A DNA stretch of 64,000 nt from JACPUX01 sp964517465 (GTDB taxonomy: Bacteria; Pseudomonadota; Gammaproteobacteria; Burkholderiales; Casimicrobiaceae). The position numbers and the translations under genes were made by a program. The stretch covers positions 1 through 64,000 of the forward strand of contig CAZFEK010000001.1 in NCBI GenBank assembly GCA_964517465.1. Reading direction: 5' to 3'. The number at the start of each line of letters is the position of its first letter. Within the stretch, counting starts at the first letter, position 1. Below are positions 50,852 to 60,749 of the stretch, piece by piece. The notes below the pieces were generated by a model, which was given only the letters and a program-made list of their open reading frames with translations, was not told the origin of the DNA and did not search any database.

Positions 50852-51787
50852 CTTCAAAACCACGCGCGGGTCGACCGCTTTGTACATCAGGTCGGCGAGG
50901 AGGTTGATCACCATCGTGGCCATGGCCACATAAACCGTGATCGCCTTGATGACGGGGAAATCGCTGCGCTCCACGGCCAAAATCACTTCACGGCCGATGC
51001 CCGGAATGGAAAAGAAACGCTCCAGCAGAAAGGCGCCCACCAAGAGGCCGGGCAAATAGGCCATGACGTTGGTGATGATGGGAATGAGCGCATTGCGCAG
51101 CACATGAATCAGCATCACGCGGTTCTCAGAAACGCCCTTGGCGCGGGCCGTGCGAACGTAATCTTGGTTGATTTCGTCGAGTATGAAGGTACGGTAGAGC
51201 CGCGTGTTGGGCGCAATACCAACCAGCAGCCCCAAGAGCACGGGGAGCGCGGCATACACGAAGAGATTCTCCAGGAACTGCTCACCCCAACCCTGCACCG
51301 GGAACCAACCCAGCTTGTAAGCGAAGACGTACTGTCCGACGATGATATAGACCAGAAGACTGATCGACATGCCCACCGTGCAGGCCACCATCACCATACG
51401 GTCGGTGAGCGACCCGCGCACATAGGCCACACCCAAGGCAATGACGATGGCAAAAATGGTTTCCAGCACCAAGATCGGCACCAGCACAGTCAGCGAGGGG
51501 CCCAGCCGGGTGAGGAAAATTTGTGAGACTTTTTCGTTGGTGCTCCAGCTCGAGCCGAAATCGCCGGTGAGAATCTGCTGGATAAAAATCAGCAACTGCT
51601 TCCAATACGGCTGGTCAACACCAAGCTGGCGCCGGATATTGTCGATTTGTTCCTGGTTGGAGATTTTTCCGGCCAGCACATAGGCCGGGTCGCCGCCGAT
51701 CCAGTTGAACAGAAAAAAGATCAGCAGCACGACGCCCAGCATGGTGGGCACCATCTGCCAAATTCTTCGGATGATGTATGCACTCAT
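50849..51787 (-). CDS. oligopeptide ABC transporter permease (DppB/YejB-type)
   Basis: This 312-residue permease starts MSAYIIRRIWQMVPTMLGVVLLIFFLFNWIGGDPA, the usual first helix, has GDFGSSWSTNEKV near 90 and the EAA loop YVRTARAKGVSENRVMLIHVLRNALIPI near 215-243. It ends with the family-typical YKAVDPRVVLK, so the 3' end appears intact although it lies within the repeat element. Shorter than E. coli YejB (364). Confidence 0.92.
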   Translation of the reverse strand: MSAYIIRRIWQMVPTMLGVVLLIFFLFNWIGGDPAYVLAGKISNQEQIDNIRRQLGVDQPYWKQLLIFIQQILTGDFGSSWSTNEKVSQIFLTRLGPSLTVLVPILVLETIFAIVIALGVAYVRGSLTDRMVMVACTVGMSISLLVYIIVGQYVFAYKLGWFPVQGWGEQFLENLFVYAALPVLLGLLVGIAPNTRLYRTFILDEINQDYVRTARAKGVSENRVMLIHVLRNALIPIITNVMAYLPGLLVGAFLLERFFSIPGIGREVILAVERSDFPVIKAITVYVAMATMVINLLADLMYKAVDPRVVLK

Positions 51788-51864
51788 CGTCTATCCCTCC
51801 ACCCTGCATTGCCTGCGCCGCATCGAGCAGCACCGCATGGCCAGCTATAACTCTGCTAAAACCC

Positions 51865-53850
51865 TCAGCCGCGACGCCCGGTAATTTCCGCAAAAAACGC
51901 GTCCGGCGAAGGCTCGCGCCCCAGAAACTCCCGCACCATGACCATGCCCTTCTTTTCGCTCCCGCGCGCAAGGATCGTGTTGCGGTAGCGCTGGCCCACT
52001 TTGGGATCCATCAGGTTCTTGCCAAAGGCGGAAAGCATGTCGAGCGCCATCACTTCCGACCACATATAACCGTAGTATCCGGCCGCGTACCCGCTCATCA
52101 AATGGCCAAAAGAACCGGCAAACTGAGTGCCGGGGATATAACCCAAGGCGGTAGCCCCTTCCATTTGTTCCCAGGTTGCCTGGGGCTCGCCGGGGCTGGC
52201 TTTGGAAAGCGCCATATCGTAGCTGGCATAGAGGTGCTGCCGGGCATACATGACACCCTTGCCATAACGCCGCGCTTCGTCCAGGCGCCGCAAGAGATCG
52301 TCATCGACCGGAGGACAGGCCGAACAAACTTTGGCCAATATGTCGAAACTGGCTCGGCGTCTTGCCCATTCTTCGAACATCTGCGAAGGCGCCTCGACGA
52401 AATCACGCTCCACGCTGGTGCCGCCCTGCGGAGCGTACCGGGTGTTGGACAGTACCCCGTGAATCAAGTGGCCGAATTCATGCCAGAAGGTTTCGAGCTC
52501 GCGGTGAGTGAGCCCTTGGCGATTGAAATTAGTCACCAGCACGCTGATCGGCCGCCGCGCGGCCAAAGTGCTCACGGCGCGCACCGGGAAGACGGCAGCA
52601 TGGCCGTATTTGCCGTCGCGCGGGTAGAGATCGAGATAGGCGCCGCCCAAGAGCTTGCCGGTCTTGGCATCCTTGACGTCGAAGTACATTACCTCGGAAT
52701 GCCAGGCCGGCACTTCAGCGCGCTCAAAGCGCACGCCATAAAGCGTCTGTGACACTTCCATCACCCAGCGCAAGGCAGCGTCCACGGGGAAATGCTTACG
52801 CATCGCTTCCTGGTCGATGGCAAAGCGCGCCTTGCGCACTTGCGCTTGATAATAGGCCACGTCCCAGCGCTGGAGTTTGGTGTCGCTCAGCGGCTTGCCG
52901 GTGCGCTCAGCCTTGAGCGCAGTGAGTTCCTGAAGCTCTTGCCGCTCCTTGGCTTCCACCGTGGCCTTTACTTGCTCGAGAAACTTCAGCACGGCTTGGG
53001 GCTTCTCAGCCATGCGACGCCGAATGACAAAATCGGCAAAACTCGGCATCCCGTACAGCGTGGCTATTTCTTGGCGCAGCTTGATCGTTTCGGCCAAGAG
53101 CTCCATGTTCTTGGGGGTGCCGCGATTGCCGAAGGCAAACTGATAGCGGCGGCGCGCCTCTTCATTCTCGGCGTTTTCAATGAAAGGTTCGTACTCGGGA
53201 TAGTTAAATCCGAGCTGATAATTGCCTTGTTCGTCGCGCTTGGCTCGCGCGATGTAATCGGCAGGCAGGCCTTTGAGTTCCTCGGCGGTGAAACTGACTT
53301 TGGCCTTGTTGTCGCGGATGTTCTTTTCGAACTCCAGGCGCAGCTTTTCAAGACGCTGCAGGATTTCCTTCATGCGGGTGCGCTTGGCGCCTTCCAAAGC
53401 CACGCCGGTGTCTTCGAAAGCTTCGATCAGATCCTGGCGCAGTTTCTTGTCCACTGCGTTCTTGGCGACCACGCGCTGAATGCGCTGATAGAGTTTTTCG
53501 TTCTGGTAGAGCTCGGTGCTGAACTCGTTGAGCTTGATCAGGCACTTGTCTGCGGCCTCGCGCACCTTCTCGTCGGGAGAGACGCTGTTGAGGATATACA
53601 CCGGTCCTTCGAGGTTTTCCAGGGCGATGTACAGGCGGTTCCAAGCATGGAGCACTGTGGAGGTCTTGGCCTCTTTGAGCGGCAAGCTCTCCAGGCGCTC
53701 CACCATGCCCTTAACTTGCGCCAAGCCGGTCTCGCAGGCTTGGCTAAGCTGCTCGGCGTTATAAACCGGGATGGTGGCGCGTTCGGCGAAAACCGCGGGC
53801 GCGGTGCTTGCGGCCGTCAGGCCCAGAGACAACAACAAAATGCGCTTCAA
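51865..53850 (-). CDS. exported M3-family oligopeptidase
   Basis: This 661-residue zinc peptidase has a signal peptide (MKRILLLSLGLTAASTAPAVFA) and the M3 motif HEFGH at 457-461, with the third ligand Glu in VERDFVEAPSQMFEEW near 485. The rest follows thimet oligopeptidase/Dcp. As an exported enzyme in the middle of a peptide-uptake operon it probably trims peptides in the periplasm before transport. Confidence 0.93.
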   Translation of the reverse strand: MKRILLLSLGLTAASTAPAVFAERATIPVYNAEQLSQACETGLAQVKGMVERLESLPLKEAKTSTVLHAWNRLYIALENLEGPVYILNSVSPDEKVREAADKCLIKLNEFSTELYQNEKLYQRIQRVVAKNAVDKKLRQDLIEAFEDTGVALEGAKRTRMKEILQRLEKLRLEFEKNIRDNKAKVSFTAEELKGLPADYIARAKRDEQGNYQLGFNYPEYEPFIENAENEEARRRYQFAFGNRGTPKNMELLAETIKLRQEIATLYGMPSFADFVIRRRMAEKPQAVLKFLEQVKATVEAKERQELQELTALKAERTGKPLSDTKLQRWDVAYYQAQVRKARFAIDQEAMRKHFPVDAALRWVMEVSQTLYGVRFERAEVPAWHSEVMYFDVKDAKTGKLLGGAYLDLYPRDGKYGHAAVFPVRAVSTLAARRPISVLVTNFNRQGLTHRELETFWHEFGHLIHGVLSNTRYAPQGGTSVERDFVEAPSQMFEEWARRRASFDILAKVCSACPPVDDDLLRRLDEARRYGKGVMYARQHLYASYDMALSKASPGEPQATWEQMEGATALGYIPGTQFAGSFGHLMSGYAAGYYGYMWSEVMALDMLSAFGKNLMDPKVGQRYRNTILARGSEKKGMVMVREFLGREPSPDAFFAEITGRRG

Positions 53851-53908
53851 ACTCTCCTCCTTTTTGGGGCGGGGCGCGGCGGGAATTGTTCCCCACCAGC
53901 GCGCGGGA

Positions 53909-55681
53909 TCATGGTTCGAGATCGAGGTACATCCAATCGGCCAGCAAGATGGGATGTTTCTTGTAGCCTTTTACTCGCGGGTAAACCAGCATATTGCGGT
54001 AACGCGTGTTATTGAGCTTCCAAACGCCATAGTTTTCCGCCAGGCGGGCCAGATCGACGTAAAGGCGGTCGCGCTCGGGCGAAGGCGGCATTTTGGTCGA
54101 ACGCTCATAAATCTCGTCGTATTCCGGCAACTCGAAGCAGGGGTTGTTGCTCTGGCCCACGTTTTTGCCATAGAGCAACATGACGAAGTCGTCGCCATCC
54201 GGGTAGTCGGCAATCCAGGCGGCGCCGCGCATCATCAGGCGGCACTGTTTCTCGAGTTTCAAGAGTTCGGCGAATTTCTCTTTTTGCACTTCCATGCGCA
54301 CGCCGATGGCGTCGAAACTCTTTTTCCAAAGCTCGTCGAACAGGCGCGCCGTGGAATCGGGCTGCGACGCATAGCGAATCACCAGCGGCCGGCCGTCGGG
54401 GAGGGTTCGCCAACCATCGTCACCTTTGCGATAACCGAAACGATCCAGGAGCGCGTTGGCCAACTCGACCTGGTAAGCATTGCCGGCGCGGTAACGCGGC
54501 ACATGGCCCACTACGCCGGGCGGCACCGGAAAATGGGTCTCCATCGCCTGATTCTTGCGGATGATGCGAATTTCTTCGTTATTGTCGTAGGCCATCAAAA
54601 TGGCGCGGCGCAGCGCGACCTTCTCCTTCGAATAGCCGCCCACGACCGGGTCGCGCATATTGAAATAATGATAGGTGATCTCTGGATCGGTGATGCGATT
54701 GAGGCGCACGCCTCGGGCGGCGAGCTGGTCGTTCACTTTGCCTTCGGGAATGGCGACCGGTGAAAACTGCGAGCGCAAATAAAGAAGGTCCAGCTCGGCA
54801 TTCTGGAAGGCAAGCCAAGCGGATTGTTCTTCTTCGATGATGTTGATTTCCACCTGACCGATTTGGGGCATCTTCTTGCCCTTCATTTCCGCCACCACGC
54901 GCTTATCCCAAGCGTCGTCGCTACCCTTGAAGTCCCAAACAAAGCTGCGGTACTCCGGATTCGCTTCGAGGAAAATCTTGGCCGAGCGTATCCAGCGCTT
55001 AAGGTAGTAAGGCCCGGTTCCTACCGGGTGCGAGTTGGTATCGTTGGGATAGGCTTCGACCACCTCGCGGGCCACCGCGCCCAAGCTGGGCATGGCCAGA
55101 ATGTAGCCAAGGTTGTAGTCGGTGACCTTGAGCTCGATGCGCAGCGTGTAGCGGTCCAGTACCTTGAGCCCGGCAATTGGCTGGTCGTAATCGAACTTTC
55201 CGGTCTTCGCGGCCTCGGCCTCCGCTTCATCGAGACCGATGATTTTGCCGTCGAGCAGAAACTTCCACACCGAGCGGTTCTTGGGATCTTTGTGCCGCTT
55301 GATCGAATAGGCGAAGTCTTCCGCCGTCAGCTCGCGCCGCTGGCCTTTGAAAGCCGGGTCGGGGTAGAAATGAATACCCTTGCGCACCTTGAAAGTGTAA
55401 GCCCGGCCTTCATTTTCGACCACGGGCATGGCTTCGGCCGCCCGCGGCGCCAGTTTTGCCGGACTGGCAAGGTAATCGTAGGTGAGCAGAGGATCAAAAA
55501 TGGCCTCGACCACGGTCGAGGAGTAGAGATCATGCACTAACACCGGGTCGAAACCGGTCTCCGCCACCGGAAACTCCACCCGCAGCACCTTCTTGAGGTC
55601 TGGCGCGGGGCGGGCTTCGGGCGAGAAACCGGCCAGGCTAAAAAGAAATAGCCCAAATAACACCAAGCTGCGGTGAGTCAT
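53909..55681 (-). CDS. peptide ABC transporter substrate-binding protein 1
   Basis: This 590-residue protein has a signal peptide (LFGLFLFSLAGFSPEARPA) and the SBP_bac_5 fold: VAETGFDPVLVHDLYSSTVVEAIFDPL, YDYLASPAKLAPRAAEAMP, HPVGTGPYYLKRW near 225 and WIADYPDGDDFVMLLYG near 500. It is paralogous along its whole length to the next two genes. GGAG sits nine bases before the ATG at 55681. Confidence 0.93.
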   Translation of the reverse strand: MTHRSLVLFGLFLFSLAGFSPEARPAPDLKKVLRVEFPVAETGFDPVLVHDLYSSTVVEAIFDPLLTYDYLASPAKLAPRAAEAMPVVENEGRAYTFKVRKGIHFYPDPAFKGQRRELTAEDFAYSIKRHKDPKNRSVWKFLLDGKIIGLDEAEAEAAKTGKFDYDQPIAGLKVLDRYTLRIELKVTDYNLGYILAMPSLGAVAREVVEAYPNDTNSHPVGTGPYYLKRWIRSAKIFLEANPEYRSFVWDFKGSDDAWDKRVVAEMKGKKMPQIGQVEINIIEEEQSAWLAFQNAELDLLYLRSQFSPVAIPEGKVNDQLAARGVRLNRITDPEITYHYFNMRDPVVGGYSKEKVALRRAILMAYDNNEEIRIIRKNQAMETHFPVPPGVVGHVPRYRAGNAYQVELANALLDRFGYRKGDDGWRTLPDGRPLVIRYASQPDSTARLFDELWKKSFDAIGVRMEVQKEKFAELLKLEKQCRLMMRGAAWIADYPDGDDFVMLLYGKNVGQSNNPCFELPEYDEIYERSTKMPPSPERDRLYVDLARLAENYGVWKLNNTRYRNMLVYPRVKGYKKHPILLADWMYLDLEP

Positions 55682-55865
55682 GCCGATGGTCTCCGGATGG
55701 GGTTTACGACAGGCGATCCCCCTGGTGCTGCCTTCTGGGCGGCCCACGGGGCGCGATAATGTATCATGTCCGCCCCCTCGCAGCCACGGGGTTGGGCACC
55801 GCCCACCCGACAGATTATTTCGCCAACGCGACGCGGGCGGCGCGAGCCAGTTACGGGCGGCGGCA

Positions 55866-57638
55866 TCAGTTCTTGGCGCCTTTAGCCAATACGTCCAGGT
55901 ACAGCCACTCGGCATGCAGGATAGGGTGTTTCTTGTAGCCTTGGACATGCGGCTGAATCAGCATGTTGCGGTAGCGGGATACCCCCAGGCGCCAGGGAGT
56001 ATAAGCCTCCATGACACGCATCATCTGCTGGTAGAGCCGGTTGCGCTCGGCGCCCTCCGGCAACGTCTTGCTCTTGGCATAGAGGGCGTCGAACTCGGGT
56101 ATCTTGGCGCAGGCGTTGTTGCTCTGTCCAGTATTGGGGCCATAGAGCAATTGCAGGAAATTGTCCCCGTCGGGGTAATCAGCAATCCAAGCGCCGGTGC
56201 GCATTTGTAACTTGCACAATTTCTCGGCTTTCAATAGCTCGGGGAATTTGTCTTTGTGGATGTCGATCCGAATGCCGATTCCCTCCAAGGACTTCGCCCA
56301 GAGTTCGTCGAACTGGCGCCCTTGGGAATCGGGCCGAGAGGAGTAGCGCACCGTGAAAGGTCTTCCGTCCGGCAGCGCGCGCCATCCGTCCGGGCCCTTC
56401 TTGTAGCCGAACTTGTCGAGCAGCGCATTGGCGCCCGCCGGGTCGAAGCGGATCTTGCTCTGGAAGTTCGGGTCATGGCCAACCACCCCGGGCGGCACCA
56501 GGAACTCGGCAGCCACCGCTTGGCCATTGTGTATGACCCGAATCTCCTCGGCGACGTTGTAGGCCATGGCCATGGCGCGGCGCAAGGCGACCTTTTCCTT
56601 GTTCATGCCGCCCACTACCGGGTCTTGCATGTTCCAGTAGGTGTACATGATTTCCGGATCGACGATGCGGTTCAAGCGCACGCCGCGCTTGGTGAGCTCG
56701 GGCGAAAGCTGATCTTTGGGCAGGGCGATGGGGGCAAGCGGTCCTTCCATGTTCAGGAGATCGAGCTCGCCATTCTGAAAGGCGAGCCATCGCGATTGGT
56801 CCTCTTCGATGACGCTCACCTCGATCGTGCCGATTTGAGGCATCTTCTTGCCTTTCATCTGGGCCGCGAGCTTTTGGTCTTCGGCAGCGCTGCCCGGCTG
56901 GAAGTCCCAGATCATGCCGCGGTAATGCGGATTCGCTTCGAGCAGAATCTTGGAAGTGCGAACCCACTTCTTGAGCATATAAGGCCCGGTGCCCACCGGA
57001 TGCGCGTTGGTGTCATCGGCATAGGCTTCGATCACCTCGCGCGCCACGGCACCAAAGGTCGGCATGGCCAGAATGTGCGCAAAGTTGTAGTCGGCCGCAG
57101 TGAGTCGAATGCGCAGCGTGTGGCGATCGAGGACTTCGAGTCCCGAAACCTTGGCATCGTAATCGAACTTGCCGGTCTTGGCCGCCTGCTCGGCCAGGGC
57201 ATCGAGCCCGACGATTTTGCCTTCGAGCAAGAACTTCCAGGGCGAGCGCAGCTTCGGGTCGACGAATCGTTTCAGGGTGTAGGCATAGTCCTCGGCTTTG
57301 AGTTCTCGCTTCTTGCCGCGCCACACCGGATCGGGTGCGAAAAATATGCTCTGCTTCAGCCGAAAAGTGTAGGTCTTGCCGCCGTCGGCAATCAGTGGCA
57401 TCGCCTCGGCCGTTTCGGGGACCAGCTTCGCCGGGCGCGCCAAGTAGTCGTAAGTGACCAGGCGCTCGAACATGTTCTCGACGATGCTGCCCGAGTAATA
57501 GTCATGCACCCGCGCGGGATCAAACCCGGTTTCGGCGCGCGGCAGCACCCAGCGCAGCACTTTTTGCGGGTCGGCCTGGGCCGCCGAGACCTGCGCGATG
57601 CAGCACAGCAAACCCAAAAAAAAGAGGCGCAGCGACAT
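55866..57638 (-). CDS. peptide ABC transporter substrate-binding protein 2
   Basis: This 590-residue paralogue shows a signal peptide ending near VSAAQA, AETGFDPARVHDYYSGSIVENMFERL, HPVGTGPYMLKKW and WIADYPDGDNFLQLLYGPNTGQSNN. GGGAG five bases upstream supports the ATG at 57638 over TTG 57650. It is separated from gene 1 by 184 bases with no clear signal. It may bind a different peptide class. Confidence 0.93.
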   Translation of the reverse strand: MSLRLFFLGLLCCIAQVSAAQADPQKVLRWVLPRAETGFDPARVHDYYSGSIVENMFERLVTYDYLARPAKLVPETAEAMPLIADGGKTYTFRLKQSIFFAPDPVWRGKKRELKAEDYAYTLKRFVDPKLRSPWKFLLEGKIVGLDALAEQAAKTGKFDYDAKVSGLEVLDRHTLRIRLTAADYNFAHILAMPTFGAVAREVIEAYADDTNAHPVGTGPYMLKKWVRTSKILLEANPHYRGMIWDFQPGSAAEDQKLAAQMKGKKMPQIGTIEVSVIEEDQSRWLAFQNGELDLLNMEGPLAPIALPKDQLSPELTKRGVRLNRIVDPEIMYTYWNMQDPVVGGMNKEKVALRRAMAMAYNVAEEIRVIHNGQAVAAEFLVPPGVVGHDPNFQSKIRFDPAGANALLDKFGYKKGPDGWRALPDGRPFTVRYSSRPDSQGRQFDELWAKSLEGIGIRIDIHKDKFPELLKAEKLCKLQMRTGAWIADYPDGDNFLQLLYGPNTGQSNNACAKIPEFDALYAKSKTLPEGAERNRLYQQMMRVMEAYTPWRLGVSRYRNMLIQPHVQGYKKHPILHAEWLYLDVLAKGAKN

Positions 57639-57699
57639 CGGCACTCCCAATCTTTTTGCTCCCGGCGCTCAGGGTCGGTGAAGAAATCCCGGCAAGCGC

Positions 57700-59469
57700 T
57701 CAGCGGCGCGGCTCGATGTCGATATAAAGCCACTCGGCGCGAATCATGGGATGTTTCTTGTAGCCCTTCACTTGGGGCCGAATGAACTGGGTGCGATAGC
57801 GCGAGACACCGAGGCGCCAGGGTGTGTCGGCTTCGAGTTGCCGCGCCATCTGCTCGAACAGACGGTCGCGCTCGGGTGAATTGGGCATGCTGCGCGTTTG
57901 CTCGTAGAGCTTGTCGAAGGCCGGCGACTTGTAGCAGGCATTGTTGCTGGCCCCGGTGTTGGGTCCGTAAAGGAGTTGCATGAAATTTTCGCCATCGGGA
58001 TAGTCGGCGATCCAGGCCTGTCCCCACATTTGCAGCTGGCACTGCTTGGCGGCGCGATAGTGATCGCTGAATTTTCCTTTGTCGACTTCCATGCGCACGC
58101 CAATGGAATCGAAGGCTTTTTTCCACAGTTCGTCGAACTCGCGCGACACCGCGTTGGTTTCGGTGGTGAGCTTGATGGTGAAGGGCTTGCCATTGGGCAA
58201 GTTGCGATAGCCGTCCTTACCCTTCTTGTAGCCGAACTTGTCGAGCAGCGCGTTGGCCAGCGCCGGATCATGCGGAATGCTGCTGCGGTACTTGGGGTTG
58301 TGCCCCACCACGCCGAAAGGCACCGGCGATTGCGCTTCGATCGCCTGGCCCTTGCGGATGATGCGGATTTCATCGGCATTGCTGTAAGCCATGGTCAGGG
58401 CCCGGCGCAGCGCCACCTTTTCTTTTTCCAAGCCGCCGATGATCGGGTCCTGCATGTTGTAGGCGGTGTAGGTGATTTCCGGCTCGATGATGCGGCTGAT
58501 GGTGATGCCTTTTTTCACCAAGTCGGGAGCGAGCTTGCCCTCGGGCAGGGCGATGGGTGCGAAGCTCCCGGGGAAACGGAGCACGTCGAGTTCGCCGCGC
58601 TGAAAGGCGAGCCAGCGGGACTGTTCTTCTTCCATGATGAAGATTTCGATGTTGCCGATGCTGGGCATTTTTTTGCCCTTCATGGCCGCAACGATGGCCT
58701 TGTCTTCGGGGTCCTCGCCGGGCTGGAAGTCCCAGGTCATGCCCCGGTAGTCGGGGTTGGCGACCAGCACGATCTTGGAGCCCCGTATCCATTGCTTCAG
58801 CATGTATGGCCCGGTGCCCACCGGGTGCCCCTGGGTGTCGTCCTTGTAGTGCTCGATCACTTCGCGCGCCACCGCGCCCACGGTGGGCATGGCGAGGATG
58901 TAGAGAAAGTTGTAGTCGGGCTGGGTCAGGCGTATGCGCAGGGTATAGCGATCGACCACTTCTAGCCCTGGGATCTTGGCGTCGTAATCGAACTTGCCGG
59001 TTTTTTCGGCTTGGGCGGCAAGCTCGTTGAGGCCGATGATCTTGCCATCGACGATGAAACGCATTTGCGCGCGAAGTTTGGGATCCATCAGGCGCTTGAT
59101 GCTGTAGGCGTAGTCCTCTGCCACCAGTTCGCGCTTCTTGCCTTTGAAGACCGGATCGGCGGAGAAGTAAATGCCCTTCTTCAGCTTGAACAGAAAGGTC
59201 TTGCCGCCTTCGCTCACTTCGGGCATGGCGGTGATGGTCAGCGGCAGGAGCTTGGCGGGTCGCGCCAGGTAATCGTAGGTGACCAGGGGTTCGAGGATGG
59301 CCTCGATCACGGTGTTCGAGTAGGTGTCGCTCACTAGGGCCGGGTCGAAGCCGGTTTCGGCGGTCTGGAACTCCCAGCGCAGCACCTTGTTGGGGTCGGC
59401 CGCTGCCGCGGCCGGCCCGGTGGCGAACGAAGTGGCAAGCGCCACCAAAACTAGCACCCGAAACAGCAT
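57700..59469 (-). CDS. peptide ABC transporter substrate-binding protein 3
   Basis: This 589-residue paralogue is the first gene of the operon. It has a signal peptide (LVLVALATSFATGPAAAA), AETGFDPALVSDTYSNTVIEAILEPL, HPVGTGPYMLKQW and WIADYPDGENFMQLLYG. AGGAAA directly precedes the ATG at 59469. It is divergent from the glycosylase gene, with about 96 bases between their starts. Confidence 0.93.
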   Translation of the reverse strand: MLFRVLVLVALATSFATGPAAAAADPNKVLRWEFQTAETGFDPALVSDTYSNTVIEAILEPLVTYDYLARPAKLLPLTITAMPEVSEGGKTFLFKLKKGIYFSADPVFKGKKRELVAEDYAYSIKRLMDPKLRAQMRFIVDGKIIGLNELAAQAEKTGKFDYDAKIPGLEVVDRYTLRIRLTQPDYNFLYILAMPTVGAVAREVIEHYKDDTQGHPVGTGPYMLKQWIRGSKIVLVANPDYRGMTWDFQPGEDPEDKAIVAAMKGKKMPSIGNIEIFIMEEEQSRWLAFQRGELDVLRFPGSFAPIALPEGKLAPDLVKKGITISRIIEPEITYTAYNMQDPIIGGLEKEKVALRRALTMAYSNADEIRIIRKGQAIEAQSPVPFGVVGHNPKYRSSIPHDPALANALLDKFGYKKGKDGYRNLPNGKPFTIKLTTETNAVSREFDELWKKAFDSIGVRMEVDKGKFSDHYRAAKQCQLQMWGQAWIADYPDGENFMQLLYGPNTGASNNACYKSPAFDKLYEQTRSMPNSPERDRLFEQMARQLEADTPWRLGVSRYRTQFIRPQVKGYKKHPMIRAEWLYIDIEPRR

Positions 59470-59530
59470 TTTCCTACCCCTGGGGGAACGCGAAAGCGCG
59501 CAATGTATCACTTTCCGCAGTCCCTCACCA

Positions 59531-59559
59531 TTGGCCAGGCGACCCCGAAGAGTTATAGT
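59531..59559 (+). promoter_or_regulatory. sigma-70 promoter of the glycosylase gene
   Basis: TTGGCC (59531-59536), 17-base spacer, TATAGT (59554-59559). The predicted start coincides with the GTG start codon at 59566, giving a leaderless message. Confidence 0.65.
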
Positions 59560-59565
59560 CCGACC

Positions 59566-60183
59566 GTGAAGCCAGAATATTGGGACCGAGCCACGCGTGC
59601 GCTGGCAAGGCGAGACTCCGTGCTGCGCGCGTTGATCAAACGCTACCCCGGCATTCACCTGCAGCGGCGCAGCGACCCCTTTACCACTCTGGCGCGAGCC
59701 ATCGTCGGCCAGCAGATCTCGGTAAAGGCCGCGGACAGCGTGTGGGGCCGCCTTTCCACGCGGCTGCTGCGCGTGAATCCAAGGCAAGTTGTGGCCTGCG
59801 CGGCGGAAGACTTGCGCGCCTGCGGGCTTTCCGGCCAGAAAGCCGCCTATCTCATCGATCTGGCGACCCACTTCCAGAGCCGCCGGCTTCAGCCCAGACG
59901 CTGGCAGACCATGGACGACGAAGCGGTCATTGCCGAGCTTACGGCGGTAAAGGGCATAGGCCGCTGGACGGCGGAAATGTTTCTGATTTTCCATGAGCTG
60001 CGCCCAGACGTTCTGCCGCTCGCCGACCTTGGACTGCGCCGGGCGGTAAGCCTCAGCTACAACGGGGGTAAAGCACTCGCGCCGGAACAAATCCGCACTC
60101 TGGCCGAGCCCTGGCAGCCCTGGCGCTCGGTGGCAACCTGGTATCTGTGGCGCAGTCTGGACCCCATCCCAGTAGAGTATTGA
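59566..60183 (+). CDS. DNA-3-methyladenine glycosylase II (AlkA-like)
   Basis: This 205-residue base-excision enzyme begins MKPEYWDRATRALARRDSVLRALI and has FTTLARAIVGQQISVKAADSVWGRL, the helix-hairpin-helix LTAVKGIGRWTAEMFLIF near 134-151 and the catalytic aspartate in VLPLADLGLRRAV near 160. Upstream ATG 59503 would lengthen it by 21 residues but lies in the promoter. No neighbour is linked. Confidence 0.92.
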   Translation: MKPEYWDRATRALARRDSVLRALIKRYPGIHLQRRSDPFTTLARAIVGQQISVKAADSVWGRLSTRLLRVNPRQVVACAAEDLRACGLSGQKAAYLIDLATHFQSRRLQPRRWQTMDDEAVIAELTAVKGIGRWTAEMFLIFHELRPDVLPLADLGLRRAVSLSYNGGKALAPEQIRTLAEPWQPWRSVATWYLWRSLDPIPVEY

Positions 60184-60412
60184 ACCTAGGTTGAACCTAG
60201 AAACGGCAGTTGGCGCCCTTAGGCAATTGGAAAACGCCTGAGGATGAACGAGTTTAGGTTGTTTTCGGCGCTTGCCCTGCGGGTGCGTCGCTTCGCTGCG
60301 CAAAGCGCGCATGGAAACGTCTTGCAACAATTCTCTCCCAACCCAAACGTAAACGCGGGCAACCTAAGCGGCGTTAGGACAACATCGTCGCACGCTTCTC
60401 AAGGAGAGAATC

Positions 60413-60742
60413 ATGAACACCAAACTGCTCGTTGCCGCCTTCGCCTTCATCTCGCTTGGCGCCGCCGGTGCCGCTTGCGCTGCTGGTCGAGGCCATGTCC
60501 ATGTTCGCGTCGGAGTACCGGTCGCCGTCCGGCACGTGCATGTCGCCGCCCCCGTGGTGGCCGTTGCGCCGGCGCGCGTATCCAGCACCTGCGCCTGGGT
60601 CGAAGGCCATTGGCATTGGAATGGCTACGAAAACATCTGGGTGCCGGGGCATTGCGCGCACCGCGCCGCCTACCTCGCCCCGGCGGTGAGTTATGCGCCG
60701 GCGCCGATCGGCGTTTCGATCGGTTTCACCGGTCGCTTCTGA
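60413..60742 (+). CDS. small exported WxxGxW-type repeat protein
   Basis: This 109-residue protein has a signal peptide (MNTKLLVAAFAFISLGAAGAACA), a His/Val-rich middle (GHVHVRVGVPVAVRHVHVA), and the C-terminal CAWVEGHWHWNGYENIWVPGHC, like the YXWGXW-repeat proteins of betaproteobacteria with unknown function. AAGGAGAG precedes the ATG by five bases. The 229-base upstream gap contains a tandem TTGAACCTAG duplication at about 60182-60201. Confidence 0.8.
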   Translation: MNTKLLVAAFAFISLGAAGAACAAGRGHVHVRVGVPVAVRHVHVAAPVVAVAPARVSSTCAWVEGHWHWNGYENIWVPGHCAHRAAYLAPAVSYAPAPIGVSIGFTGRF

Positions 60743-60749
60743 ACCTGGC

